From Burkholderia sp. GAS332 (lineage in GTDB: Bacteria; Pseudomonadota; Gammaproteobacteria; Burkholderiales; Burkholderiaceae): 64,000 nucleotides of DNA. This document shows positions 37,127 to 45,071 of this stretch, one piece after another; the stretch's first letter is position 1, and each line of letters begins with the position of its first letter. The stretch is taken from NCBI GenBank assembly GCA_900142905.1, contig FSRV01000002.1, positions 1,488,001-1,552,000 of the forward strand. Direction: 5' to 3'. The position numbers and the translations under genes were made by a program. Under the pieces are notes generated by a model. The model did not search any database. It worked only from the letters and a program-made list of their open reading frames with translations, and was not told the origin of the DNA.

Positions 37127-38032
37127 CTAGCCGGTGAGGTCCGGATTATTCTGCGCGAGTTCATGAACCCACTCGCTAAAAACGCGTATACACATGCTCG
37201 GCCGACGGTGTGGATACAGCAAGGAAAGTGGTACGGATGGGCATGGGTAGTCGCCCAAAATCTCACGCAACGTGCCGGCCTGAATCGCCTTCGCAACCAT
37301 GAAGCGCGGCACCTGAATCATCCCCAATCCATCAATCGCGGACATGACGTACACCTGGCCCTCGTTGACCGCGAATATGCCGTTCACCGGTTTTCGGATT
37401 AGCGCTCCGTCCACTTCAAACTCGAATGGATAAATACGTCCCGTGCGCGCGGAAAAATAGTTCACCGGCCGATGGCGGTCGAGGTCGTCGGGCGTGACGG
37501 GCTCGCCCATCTGCTCGAGATAGGCCGGCGCGGCGCAGATGCACATGCGAACCCTGCCGATCGGTCGCACGATGAGATTTGAATCGTCGAGAGCGCCGAT
37601 CCTGATCACGCAATCAACGCCTTCCTGCACGAGATCGACGTTGCGATCGGCCAGTCCCAGCTTCACGACGATGTCGGGATAACGCGCATTGAAATCGCGC
37701 ATGACGGGGACCAGCACGTTGGCGGCGAAAGTGGCGGACGTGTCGACGCGAATCGTGCCGCGTGGGTTTTGCCGCTTGTTCGATAACGCGGATTCGGCGT
37801 CGGAGACCTCGGCCAGAATGCGTGCGCAGTATTCGTAGTAGAGCGCGCCGTCGTCGGTCACCTGCACGCTGCGCGTCGTGCGGTTCAGCAGGCGTACCCC
37901 CAGATGGCTCTCCAGATTCTGCACGAGCGTCGACACCGACGCACGCGGTATCTCCAGCGAATCGGCCGCCTTCGAGAAGCTCGACGCGTCGACGACACGC
38001 TTGAACACCGCCATCGCTTGAAGAATATCCAT
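37127..38032 (-). CDS. LysR-family transcriptional regulator
   Basis: 301 aa. N-terminal helix-turn-helix (MDILQAMAVFKRVVDASSFSKAADSLEIPRASVSTLVQNLE) and an effector-binding C-domain like the CrgA/AaeR group. It is divergent from the ArsR/AHSA1 pair over 136 bases. Its target could be that pair or a gene elsewhere; no inducer can be named. Confidence 0.9.
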   Translation of the reverse strand: MDILQAMAVFKRVVDASSFSKAADSLEIPRASVSTLVQNLESHLGVRLLNRTTRSVQVTDDGALYYEYCARILAEVSDAESALSNKRQNPRGTIRVDTSATFAANVLVPVMRDFNARYPDIVVKLGLADRNVDLVQEGVDCVIRIGALDDSNLIVRPIGRVRMCICAAPAYLEQMGEPVTPDDLDRHRPVNYFSARTGRIYPFEFEVDGALIRKPVNGIFAVNEGQVYVMSAIDGLGMIQVPRFMVAKAIQAGTLREILGDYPCPSVPLSLLYPHRRPSMCIRVFSEWVHELAQNNPDLTG

Positions 38033-38133
38033 ACCGGGTTGTCCCCTCGAATGTGGCCGATCCGCAGTCTAGAACGGACTACCGATCGGCCGCAAACAGA
38101 AGTCTGCGCGAAGCGAGCTATCTACGAAAAATC

Positions 38134-38161
38134 TTGACACCGCTTACGCGTCACCTATAGT
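38134..38161 (+). promoter_or_regulatory. strong sigma-70 promoter placing the ArsR start at +1
   Basis: Perfect -35 TTGACA (38134-38139) and -10 TATAGT (38156-38161) with a 16-bp spacer. Transcription would start at about 38167-38169, and the ArsR ATG is at 38169. No ribosome-binding site can fit, so a leaderless mRNA is predicted. Confidence 0.65.
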
Positions 38162-38168
38162 TCACCAT

Positions 38169-38504
38169 ATGGCAAAGTCTCCAGTCAGTCAACTCGATCG
38201 CACGTTCACCGCGCTCGTGGACCCGACGCGCCGGGCTATCCTCGCTCGCCTCGAGCGAGAGCCCGGCCTGTCGGTCACGGAAATCGCGCGGCCGCTGCCG
38301 CTCAAGCTCCCCGCGGTCATGAAGCACCTCGACGTGCTGAGCGACGCGGGTCTGGTGTCGCGCACGAAGAACGGGCGGACCGTATCGGTCGATCTGGTCG
38401 CGGGACCGATGGAGGAGGCAATGGCATGGTTGAAGCGCTACGAGCGCTTCTGGTCCGCGAGCCTCGACCGGCTTGCCGATTTTGTGGAGGGAGATGAGGA
38501 ATGA
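38169..38504 (+). CDS. ArsR-family winged-helix regulator
   Basis: 111 aa: LDRTFTALVDPTRRAILARLEREPGLSVTEIARPLPLKLPAVMKHLDVLSDAGLVSRTKNGRT is the typical helix-turn-helix. No metal-binding cysteine motif is visible, so this is the metal-independent type that is usually coupled to AHSA1/SRPBCC genes. Its TGA overlaps the ATG of the next gene. It may be translated from a leaderless message (see promoter). Confidence 0.9.
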   Translation: MAKSPVSQLDRTFTALVDPTRRAILARLEREPGLSVTEIARPLPLKLPAVMKHLDVLSDAGLVSRTKNGRTVSVDLVAGPMEEAMAWLKRYERFWSASLDRLADFVEGDEE

Positions 38505-38953
38505 TCCAGGAAAAGCCGAGCCTGACTATCGTGCGGCGTATCAAGGCGCCGCCGGCCCGAGTTTATGCAGCGTGGACGAAGCCCGAACTGATGGTGCGCT
38601 GGTGGGGACCCGATGCCGGTCCAGTGCTTAGCGCCGAAGCCGATCCGCGTGTGGGTGGCCGTTTTCGCGTGGTGTTCCAGACACTGGACGGCGAAACGCA
38701 CGACTGTCGCGGCGAATACCTGGAAGTCGAAACGGACCGCAAGCTCGTTTTCACGTGGGAGTGGGTCACCATGCCCGAGCGCCGCTCGCAGGTGACCCTC
38801 GGGCTGCGCGCGATTGAAGAGGGAACCGAACTCACTCTCACTCATGCCCAGTTCTTCGACGAGGCCGCGCGCGATGCTCATCAGGCCGGCTGGAGCACGG
38901 CATTGGACAAGCTCGACGCATTCATGGCTCAACTGGAAGACGAAGGCAACTGA
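38501..38953 (+). CDS. AHSA1/SRPBCC-domain protein
   Basis: 150 aa with the START/Bet v1-like pattern LTIVRRIKAPPARVYAAWTKPELMVRWWGPD and YLEVETDRKLVFTWEW. The family binds hydrophobic ligands. ATGA overlap with the ArsR gene and a GGAGG/GAGGA ribosome-binding region within the end of that gene indicate coupling. ArsR plus AHSA1 is a widespread two-gene unit of unknown function. Confidence 0.88.
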   Translation: MIQEKPSLTIVRRIKAPPARVYAAWTKPELMVRWWGPDAGPVLSAEADPRVGGRFRVVFQTLDGETHDCRGEYLEVETDRKLVFTWEWVTMPERRSQVTLGLRAIEEGTELTLTHAQFFDEAARDAHQAGWSTALDKLDAFMAQLEDEGN

Positions 38954-38985
38954 CGCCCATCGGAAACGAATTCAAAAACGCAGCA

Positions 38986-39111
38986 ATGCCGCTCGATGAG
39001 TTTCCGGAAATGCGGCGCTGGCACGATCAACTGAACGCCTTCGAGCCATGGCGCAATCCGTTTCCGGTGCGCCTCGCCACTTCCGCCGTGGACGCTGCGC
39101 TCAACGCCTGA
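38986..39111 (+). pseudogene. C-terminal fragment resembling a glutathione S-transferase
   Basis: A 41-codon frame (MPLDEFPEMRRWHDQLNAFE...) ending in TGA resembles the last helices of a GST, including the FPEMRRWHDQL and WRNPFP elements. No GST thioredoxin-like N-domain is found upstream, where the AHSA1 gene ends. It is most likely a remnant left by deletion or by insertion of the ArsR/AHSA1 pair. The assignment rests on resemblance alone. Confidence 0.45.
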
Positions 39112-39121
39112 AGACACGGCC

Positions 39122-39358
39122 ATGTGCTGCGCGATCGTTGCACTCGCCATGACTTTGCTCGCCAGTTGGCGCAGCGTGTCGGGCACGCTGGTCGGCCGGG
39201 CCGGGCGGCTACGCCGGATCGCGATCGTGTTGATTGCGATCGGTGCCGCCGCCGGCTCCGCGTTGGCGGCCGATCAATTCGCCGATGTCCGCGGCGGCCA
39301 GTCGTCGTTCCTTGCGCGGCTGAGCGCAATGCCGATTTGTGGTCATTTCATCCATTAG
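39122..39358 (+). CDS. possible small membrane protein
   Basis: A 78-aa frame with one or two hydrophobic segments (MCCAIVALAMTLLASW and IAIVLIAIGAAAGSALA). There is no clear ribosome-binding site and no recognised family. It lies between the GST remnant and the SatD cassette, so it could be a real small gene or part of decaying DNA. Confidence 0.3.
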   Translation: MCCAIVALAMTLLASWRSVSGTLVGRAGRLRRIAIVLIAIGAAAGSALAADQFADVRGGQSSFLARLSAMPICGHFIH

Positions 39359-39525
39359 CGGTTCAGCCGGCGCCCGCAACTCGCGACGTTGCGAGGCGTG
39401 AAGTCTCACTGCCGGATGCTCCAGATCCGCATTGCGCACTGCACGTCAAAATCCCGATTTCGTCCCCATCAACTACGCAGCAGACAGCGGTGAAGCAGAG
39501 GGCCAAATCTAGCCGAGGGCTTAAT

Positions 39526-39571
39526 GTAGCCTAATTGGGCTACTTTTATGAAAGTAGCCTATAATGGCTAC
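39526..39571. repeat. left palindrome pair of the SatD cassette
   Basis: Two GTAGCC-N6-GGCTAC palindromes at 39526-39543 and 39554-39571, start to start 28 bp, with a 10-bp gap. The second encloses TATAAT (39560-39565), which may be the -10 of the cassette promoter. They may be operators for the helix-turn-helix protein encoded next. A matching pair lies at 40973-41018. Confidence 0.85.
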
Positions 39572-39602
39572 TTCTTTGAAAAACCGCGATTGCGGAGCTT
39601 CC

Positions 39603-40220
39603 ATGGCTACTGGAGCGGTACTAACCGGCGACCTTATCCGGTCCCGCGAATCTGACGATACTCAAGCTTATGTCGATAGCTTGAAGCTCGTGCTGAAGGC
39701 CCTTAACCAGCACTACGGTATCAAGGCAGAAACGTTTCGCGGCGATGGTTTTCAGGTGGTACCAAAACGCCCAGCTCAGGCGCTACATTGTGCGCTCGCG
39801 CTTCGGGCCGGTCTCATTGCGTCTAGCGCGCCAGGCGAGAGAAGAGATGCCCGGGTGGCGGTCGGAATCGGTCAGGCGCAGGGCAGCTCTGGTTTCGGTG
39901 AGGCTTTTGTGCTGTCAGGGCAAGGACTCGACACAATGAAAAAGTCGACCCTCGCCGTATTTAGCAGCAATGTCCACTTGCTCGAACGCATCGGATTGGC
40001 GACGGAGTTTGCCGCTGCAATCATCGATGAATGGACCGTAGTAGAAGCGCAGACCTTCTACGTGCATCTGCTTCAAGGTGTCGACCAGAAGACCACCGCG
40101 CAGACTTTGGGTAAGTCGAGGATAAGTGTAAATAAAGCATTACAACGGGCGCATGCTCGATTGCTGGATCGTTATCTGGGCTGTGCTCAGGATTGGGTAG
40201 AGGAGTTGGCCGATGCTTAA
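39603..40220 (+). CDS. SatD-like protein with cyclase-like N-domain and C-terminal HTH
   Basis: 205 aa. The N-terminal VLTGDLIRSR (Asp 10) and FRGDGFQVV (Asp 48) with RVAVGIGQ (~84-91) and GFGEAFVLSGQGLD (~97-110) follow the order of metal-binding aspartates and later strands in class III nucleotidyl cyclases. The same pattern occurs in SatD-family proteins. Residues ~161-190 (DQKTTAQTLGKSRISVNKALQRAHARLL) form a helix-turn-helix. ATG 39603 has GGAG upstream; ATG 39564 lies inside the palindromic box and overlaps the -10, so it is rejected. It overlaps the next gene by 8 bases. DNA is less GC-rich than the surroundings. Cyclase activity is not shown; the fold comparison is mine. Confidence 0.68.
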   Translation: MATGAVLTGDLIRSRESDDTQAYVDSLKLVLKALNQHYGIKAETFRGDGFQVVPKRPAQALHCALALRAGLIASSAPGERRDARVAVGIGQAQGSSGFGEAFVLSGQGLDTMKKSTLAVFSSNVHLLERIGLATEFAAAIIDEWTVVEAQTFYVHLLQGVDQKTTAQTLGKSRISVNKALQRAHARLLDRYLGCAQDWVEELADA

Positions 40221-41004
40221 ACCGCCGGTGATGTTGTTGACGTTGCTGCTCTTGCATGTGTTTTTAGACTTTGTTTTGCCAATCTGGCGTCATCCGAGCG
40301 GCGCGGCGGCGCGCATCGTCAAGCGGATTGTAATGGCGGCGGTGCACGGCGGGATGGTCTTTGCAGTGTTTTGGCTTGCACGCGAGGGTTGGCGGTTTTC
40401 CAGCTTCGCAGGCGGTACAGTGGCGCTCGGCTGGGCACTGATAAGCACGGTGGTGCCGCGAATCAAGCTGAAGTCCGCGTGGCCGTTTGTGCTCGAGCAG
40501 TCTGCCAACGTCATGCTGTTGACAGCGGTGTGGCTTACTGGCGAAGGATATTGGAGCCGGGTGCCTGGATATCTTGCTACGCTGGGGAGCGCCCAGTGTT
40601 TGCTTACCCTGCTGGCCTATCTGCTTATGATGCGCCCGTCATCCATGTTCATCAGCTCACTGCTGCGCCCTTGGTTGGCAACAGTCAACAACAGCGGCTC
40701 GTTAAAGAATGCGGGCATGTTGATTGGTTACCTCGAGCGAACCCTGATCCTGACTTTTGTGCTGCTGGAACGTTGGGATGCCATCGGCTTTCTGCTGACG
40801 GCCAAAAGCATTCTGCGCTTCAACGAGATAAAAGGCGCGGATCAACGTCCAATGAGTGAGTACGTGTTGCTTGGGACACTGCTGAGTGTCGTTTTAAGTA
40901 TTGCAGCCGGCTTGGCTGTATCGGCGCTGTTGAAGAGTTGGGCACCCGCGATGCAGGCAGCCTGCGCCGGAAGTAGCCTTCAAAAGTTACTTTCCTGCTT
41001 GTAG
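40213..41004 (+). CDS. DUF3307-like multi-pass membrane protein, partner of SatD
   Basis: 263 aa with about seven membrane helices. The first segment (LLTLLLLHVFLDFVLP) and the C-terminal YLERTLILTFVLLERWDAIGFLLTAKSILRFNEIK...SEYVLLGTLLS stretch match DUF3307 proteins, which often sit next to SatD genes. It overlaps the SatD-like gene by 8 bases, so the two are coexpressed. Its stop codon lies inside the right-hand palindrome. Role unknown; a membrane effector or transporter controlled by the SatD-like protein is plausible. Confidence 0.68.
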   Translation: MLKPPVMLLTLLLLHVFLDFVLPIWRHPSGAAARIVKRIVMAAVHGGMVFAVFWLAREGWRFSSFAGGTVALGWALISTVVPRIKLKSAWPFVLEQSANVMLLTAVWLTGEGYWSRVPGYLATLGSAQCLLTLLAYLLMMRPSSMFISSLLRPWLATVNNSGSLKNAGMLIGYLERTLILTFVLLERWDAIGFLLTAKSILRFNEIKGADQRPMSEYVLLGTLLSVVLSIAAGLAVSALLKSWAPAMQAACAGSSLQKLLSCL

Positions 41005-41018
41005 CCTCCTAAGGCTAC
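40973..41018. repeat. right palindrome pair of the SatD cassette
   Basis: A degenerate copy GTAGCC-N6-AGTTAC (40973-40990) and a perfect copy GTAGCC-N6-GGCTAC (41001-41018), again 28 bp apart with a 10-bp gap. The layout repeats the left pair exactly. The right copy overlaps the stop codon of the membrane protein and could also act as a terminator hairpin. Confidence 0.8.
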
Positions 41019-41242
41019 ATTGAATGCGTGAATGGTGACGCAATCGAAGCCTTTTCAATTCGCATGCTCTGGAAAGTGGCGTGGGAGACAGCAGTCGAGC
41101 CGCGGCCTTGCCTTAAGCACTGCGAGCGGGCGCAGCTTCCTTCGCCATGCTTTGACATGTGCATCCATGTCCATGCCCACGCGGCCGCGCCACGGATTCT
41201 GTGAAAGCGGTGGCGCCGCCGACGCCTGTGAGGCACGGGGTG

Positions 41243-41989
41243 TCATGCCGAACGCGGTCGGCGCTCCAGCCAATTCCGCAACAAACCCGCTAGAAGCGCG
41301 CTAACGACCACGGCAAGGTAAAGCGTGACGAGATTGTGACGCCACGCATCGAGCGCGAGCTGGTGCGTCCGCAATTTCGAATCGATGGCGGGGAGGGCAG
41401 CATGCATAGCGACGACCGCTTGCTTCATCCGCAGAAAACCCGCGGCGGATAACAATGGCAAAACAACGAGTAGGGCAAGCAGTGCGGGTCTCGCGCGTTG
41501 TGCCGCCGGATAGGGGCTCAATCTAAACCACACGCCGAGGCAGCCATGGATCCAGCCCGGCGCAAGCAGTGCAAGCTGCAGACCCTGCGTGCCGCTCGTG
41601 ATCAGCGATATCACGATCCGCTCGTAGTTCGGCTCAAAGCCATACAGCGACGTCGCGAGGCGCGTCGCAACCGCATGCCGGATGAGCAGCAGTGGCAGGC
41701 TGAGTCCGGCCCACAACCGGATCCATTCGGCGGGCGGGAGCGCCCAGTGACGACGCCCGTAAATCGTGCGCACAGCCAGCGCGAAATGGAGAAGGGCCGC
41801 ACCGTACAGCAGGATCGTGCCGGGCGCGCTATGCCAGATCCACAGCGCAAGCATGAGTCCGCGTCCGGCCAGATCGAGCGACCAGATCCCGAGCGCATGA
41901 TTGACCAGGTGCAAAAATAGATAGATGAGCAGCACCACGCCCGATCCGAGTTGCAGGCGGCGCAGAACGGGTTGTAGTTCCGGTCGCAC
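41243..41989 (-). CDS. membrane domain like the N-terminus of adenylate cyclases, cyclase part missing
   Basis: About 248 aa with six membrane helices. The pattern VLRRLQLGSGVVLLIYLFLHLVNHALGIWSLDL..., the conserved histidines (HLVNH, IWHS, IRHAV, WIHGCLGVWFRL) and the Pro/Leu-rich last helices resemble the N-terminal membrane module that precedes a ferredoxin and class III cyclase domain in many alpha/betaproteobacterial proteins. Here the frame stops at RNWLERRPRSA. The next 220 bases show no ferredoxin or cyclase remnant. GTG 41987-41989 after AAGGGGGG is chosen; the frame extends to GTG 42200-42202. It could be a truncated pseudogene or a free-standing module. Confidence 0.6.
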   Translation of the reverse strand: MRPELQPVLRRLQLGSGVVLLIYLFLHLVNHALGIWSLDLAGRGLMLALWIWHSAPGTILLYGAALLHFALAVRTIYGRRHWALPPAEWIRLWAGLSLPLLLIRHAVATRLATSLYGFEPNYERIVISLITSGTQGLQLALLAPGWIHGCLGVWFRLSPYPAAQRARPALLALLVVLPLLSAAGFLRMKQAVVAMHAALPAIDSKLRTHQLALDAWRHNLVTLYLAVVVSALLAGLLRNWLERRPRSA

Positions 41990-42093
41990 ATTCCCCCCTT
42001 TCAATTTGTATGCGCCGTAGAACGGCTTGGGAGGCCGCGTCAAGCCGCGTCGAGCCTGCCGCCGCGCCAGCCACCTCGCGCTCATCACGTTCA

Positions 42094-42285
42094 TCATGCT
42101 CTGCGAGCAGGCTTGGTGGTGCGCTTCTGAGATCCGCTTGGTTGCACCGTACCTTGGCGGACCGCTTCGGCAAATCGCTGCAGTGCGGATAGCGAGCCGC
42201 ACACACTCTGGTATTCCTCCCGGCCAATCCTGCCGTCGAGGATGACCGCCATGCCTGAGGCACGGGCCATGTCGATGATGTCCAT
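42094..42285 (-). CDS. small conserved protein of unknown function
   Basis: 63 aa: MDIIDMARASGMAVILDGRIGREEYQSVCGSLSALQRF. The pattern (short helix, GRIGREEYQSV, then SLSALQRFAEAV) looks like a family of small Burkholderia cytosolic proteins. AAAGGA lies ~10 bases before the ATG. The C-terminus is basic. It lies upstream of the membrane-domain gene on the same strand, ~105 bases away. Confidence 0.55.
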   Translation of the reverse strand: MDIIDMARASGMAVILDGRIGREEYQSVCGSLSALQRFAEAVRQGTVQPSGSQKRTTKPARRA

Positions 42286-42518
42286 GTTAGCTAGTCCTTT
42301 CAGGTTCTCTCATCTGCATGACTGCCGCCGCGGCGCGGCTATTCCCATTTGTTCTGGCGCCGGACATGCAAGCCTGAGCGGCTGGATTCATCAGCCAAGG
42401 CCAATTTTCTTTTTCCTGGAATAAAACCGGCGGCACGGCAGTCTTGCTGATGAACCGAGTCGTGTGGCCCGCTGGATGATCCCGCGGTTTGCCTGCGAAT
42501 CCTTATCGTGAGGTCAAC

Positions 42519-43475
42519 ATGTCGTCACATCATTCATCCGATCCTGCATTCAACCCATCCCGCCGCGGCGCATTGAAATGTCTCGCCTTCGGTGGAGTCG
42601 GCACGGTGTTCGTTCTTGCCGGCGGCATTCTCACGCCAGTGGAACTGGCCCTCGCGGCCGACGCGAAATCATCCTCGACGTCCATGGGCGTGCCGCTTTT
42701 CCTGCAGATCAGCGATTCGCATATCGGCTTCAATAAAGAAGCCAACCCGGACGTCGCGGGTACGCTCAAACAGACGATCGACTACGTCAATGCCATGCCG
42801 GTCAAGCCCGCGCTGACCATCCACACGGGCGACATCACGCATCTCTCCAAACCATCGGAGTTCGATCTTGCTGCGCAGTTGATGTCGGGACTGAACATTA
42901 CGGAACTCCACACCGTGCCGGGCGAACACGACGTGACGGACGGCCCCGGAACCGAATACTTCAGCCGCTTCGGCAAGGCATCGGACAACAAAGGCTATTA
43001 CAGCTTCGATCACAACGGCGTGCACTTCGTCGCGCTCGTCAACGTAATGCATTTCAAGCCGAACGGCTTGGGTGGTCTCGGCGACGATCAACTCGCCTGG
43101 CTCGAAAATGACCTGAAAGGCCGCTCGTCCAGCACGCCGATTGTCGTCTTTGCACACATGCCGATGTGGACGATCTACGAGCCGTGGGGATGGGGCACGG
43201 GCGATGCCGGTCAGGCGATGAGCTACCTGAAACGCTTCGGTTCAGTGACCGTGCTAAACGGCCATATTCACCAGATCGTGTCGAAGGTCGAAGGCAATAT
43301 TACTTTCCATACCGCCCGCTCGACAGCCTATCCGCAGCCGACCGCCGGCAATGGTCCCGGCCCTGGGCCGCTCACGGTCGCGAGCGATCAGCTCCCCAAG
43401 ATGCTCGGCGTGACCAGCATCAAGATCGCGCGTCATCCGCTCAGGGCGACGCTTGCCGACACGACACTTGTTTGA
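42519..43475 (+). CDS. exported metallophosphoesterase (calcineurin-like)
   Basis: 318 aa. A twin-arginine-like leader (SRRGALKCLAFGGVGTVFVLAGG) suggests export by Tat. The phosphoesterase metal ligands are in order: QISDSHIG, TGDITH, PGEHD (in place of the usual GNHD), FAHMPMW and NGHIHQ. GAGGT lies 5 bases before ATG 42519. The cupredoxin gene follows after 32 bases and is probably cotranscribed, so the pair may act together in the periplasm. Substrate unknown. Confidence 0.88.
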   Translation: MSSHHSSDPAFNPSRRGALKCLAFGGVGTVFVLAGGILTPVELALAADAKSSSTSMGVPLFLQISDSHIGFNKEANPDVAGTLKQTIDYVNAMPVKPALTIHTGDITHLSKPSEFDLAAQLMSGLNITELHTVPGEHDVTDGPGTEYFSRFGKASDNKGYYSFDHNGVHFVALVNVMHFKPNGLGGLGDDQLAWLENDLKGRSSSTPIVVFAHMPMWTIYEPWGWGTGDAGQAMSYLKRFGSVTVLNGHIHQIVSKVEGNITFHTARSTAYPQPTAGNGPGPGPLTVASDQLPKMLGVTSIKIARHPLRATLADTTLV

Positions 43476-43507
43476 TTTCAGCATTTTTCGACTTCAGGAG
43501 ATCAGTT

Positions 43508-43852
43508 ATGCAAACTAAAATTATTGGCCGCGCGTTCTTTGGGCTGCTTGGGCGTTCGGTGCTTATCGCAGCGCTGGGCGGACTTTCCGTTGCGCGAGCA
43601 GAGACGCCCAACACCGTGGTCATCAAGAACTTCATGTTCACGCCGATGGCGCTCACGGTGAAAGCCGGTTCGACCGTGACCTGGAAAAATCTCGACGGCG
43701 AGCCACATACCGTCGTCAACGATGCGGGCATGTTTCGCTCCGCCGCGCTCGATCAGAACGACACGTACCAGTTCAAGTTCGACAAGCCGGGCGTGTACAA
43801 GGTGTTTTGCGGCATTCATCCGAACATGAAAGAAACGATCACCGTGCAATAA
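43508..43852 (+). CDS. periplasmic cupredoxin (plastocyanin/amicyanin-like)
   Basis: 114 aa with a signal peptide ending SVARA. Type-1 copper ligands are visible: His in GEPHTV, and Cys, His and Met in VFCGIHPNMKE. It should carry one copper and shuttle electrons in the periplasm. CAGGAG lies 8 bases upstream. Coexpressed with the metallophosphoesterase; a hairpin terminator follows. Confidence 0.9.
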   Translation: MQTKIIGRAFFGLLGRSVLIAALGGLSVARAETPNTVVIKNFMFTPMALTVKAGSTVTWKNLDGEPHTVVNDAGMFRSAALDQNDTYQFKFDKPGVYKVFCGIHPNMKETITVQ

Positions 43853-44243
43853 GTGCCGGATTCGATAGGGGCGCCATGCGCCCCTCTGAGCATGCGTAGT
43901 GTTTTAAGCGGCGGCCGCAGGTCAGCACGTTCGAGATTGGCGTGTTTATTGCGTGGCGGAGAGACGCGGCGCATGCTCGCATTGCATTGCCCCCAGCCCA
44001 ATGCTGAAGCGGCTTGCACGGGCTCGCGGCGCCGCCCGTGGATACACGCGGCGTTGAATCTTTTACCTGTTTTATCGATGCGTAGTGACTCGCAAAGTTG
44101 GCGTTTAAAGCGCAGCATTGCGGTATTGTCGCGTGCCCGGCATGCGGGATAAATTCTTCCAACGATTCCAGACCGACCTCCGCTAAATCGTATGAACAAA
44201 ATCTGCGGACATGTCAGACGTAGGAATTCCGGAGAGTATTGCG
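43853..44243. other. intergenic with terminator, no other gene
   Basis: 391 bases between the cupredoxin and the Ala-rich membrane protein. It holds the hairpin at 43867-43885 and the GGAGAG ribosome-binding site (44231-44236) of the next gene. No other coding frame is supported. Confidence 0.5.
43867..43885 (+). terminator. hairpin terminator after the cupredoxin gene
   Basis: AGGGGCGC-CAT-GCGCCCCT, a perfect 8-bp stem with a 3-base loop, 14 bases after the stop codon. No clear T-run follows, so it may be a weak or processing-type terminator. Confidence 0.6.
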
Positions 44244-45071
44244 ATGTTCAACGATACCGACTTGCCAAAATCTGCCGTAGAAAGTCCGGATGCGGCCCTC
44301 GACGCTGACGCTGAGCCGTCGACTGCGGCACCGCCCGCGCGATTCGGCCGTCTTGCACTGTGCGTCGCGGCGGCAGGCGCGCTGGCTTTTGGCGTGGTGG
44401 GTACAGTCGCGTACGGCATCTGGTTCAACCACGATCAGCAAGCTTATGCCGAGGCAATGGCGGGCGCGCGGCAAGCGCTCGGGACGGCAGCGTCAACGCC
44501 TGCAGGACCGGCGTTAGCGCAATCGAACGGTCCGCCAAGGCCAGCAACTTTCGCGGTTGCGCCGGCGACCGCCATGGGGACAGCCGTCGGCATGCAAGCA
44601 CCAACCGCGGCCACATCGGTGATAACAGGAACACAGGCAACGGCGGGTATATCGGCAACAGCAGCGGCAACAGCACCGGCAACAGCACCGGCAACAGTAC
44701 GAACGCAGGCTGCGGCAGAAGCAGACGGAGAAGAAGGGGGGCAACAAGCTTCGTGGTCCGGCCCGGTTACGCGATTCTCGATGCCTACGGCCAGTCAAAC
44801 CAGCGTGGCCGACGCGACACCCGCCGTGGCCGGATCTTCTGACCCTGCCACTCACCGCCCGGCGCCCCCATTCAATCCCGCTGCGCAGCAGTTAGTGTCC
44901 AGCCGGCCAGGCAGAGACGCGCGCCTCGCGCAGCAGGATCGTCGATCATCGTCGACGGCAAATTCCAGGCACAAGAGCAGTCTTTTCGCCCGGATGGGGT
45001 CGTTCTTTCGTCGCGTAAGCTACCGTCAGCATGGCACCGGAAGCCGCCAAGACATCTATTCCCATCCCTGA
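44244..45071 (+). CDS. single-pass membrane protein with Ala/Thr/Pro-rich tail, unknown
   Basis: 275 aa. An acidic N-terminal stretch is followed by one membrane helix (LALCVAAAGALAFGVVGTVAYGIWF). The long periplasmic tail is dominated by Ala, Thr, Pro and Ser, with Ala-Thr-Ala-Pro repeats encoded near 44660-44700. The C-terminus is basic ([19 protein letters not shown]). ATG 44244 follows GGAGAG by 7 bases; ATG 44211 is in frame but lacks one. Its 3' end overlaps the diguanylate cyclase start by 41 bases, so the two are likely cotranscribed. Not recognised. Confidence 0.65.
   Translation: MFNDTDLPKSAVESPDAALDADAEPSTAAPPARFGRLALCVAAAGALAFGVVGTVAYGIWFNHDQQAYAEAMAGARQALGTAASTPAGPALAQSNGPPRPATFAVAPATAMGTAVGMQAPTAATSVITGTQATAGISATAAATAPATAPATVRTQAAAEADGEEGGQQASWSGPVTRFSMPTASQTSVADATPAVAGSSDPATHRPAPPFNPAAQQLVSSRPGRDARLAQQDRRSSSTANSRHKSSLFARMGSFFRRVSYRQHGTGSRQDIYSHP

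Noticed and set aside
39564..39602. Earlier ATG for the SatD-like protein
   Set aside because: It lies within the palindromic box and at the likely -10, with no ribosome-binding site; ATG 39603 has GGAG at the right distance.
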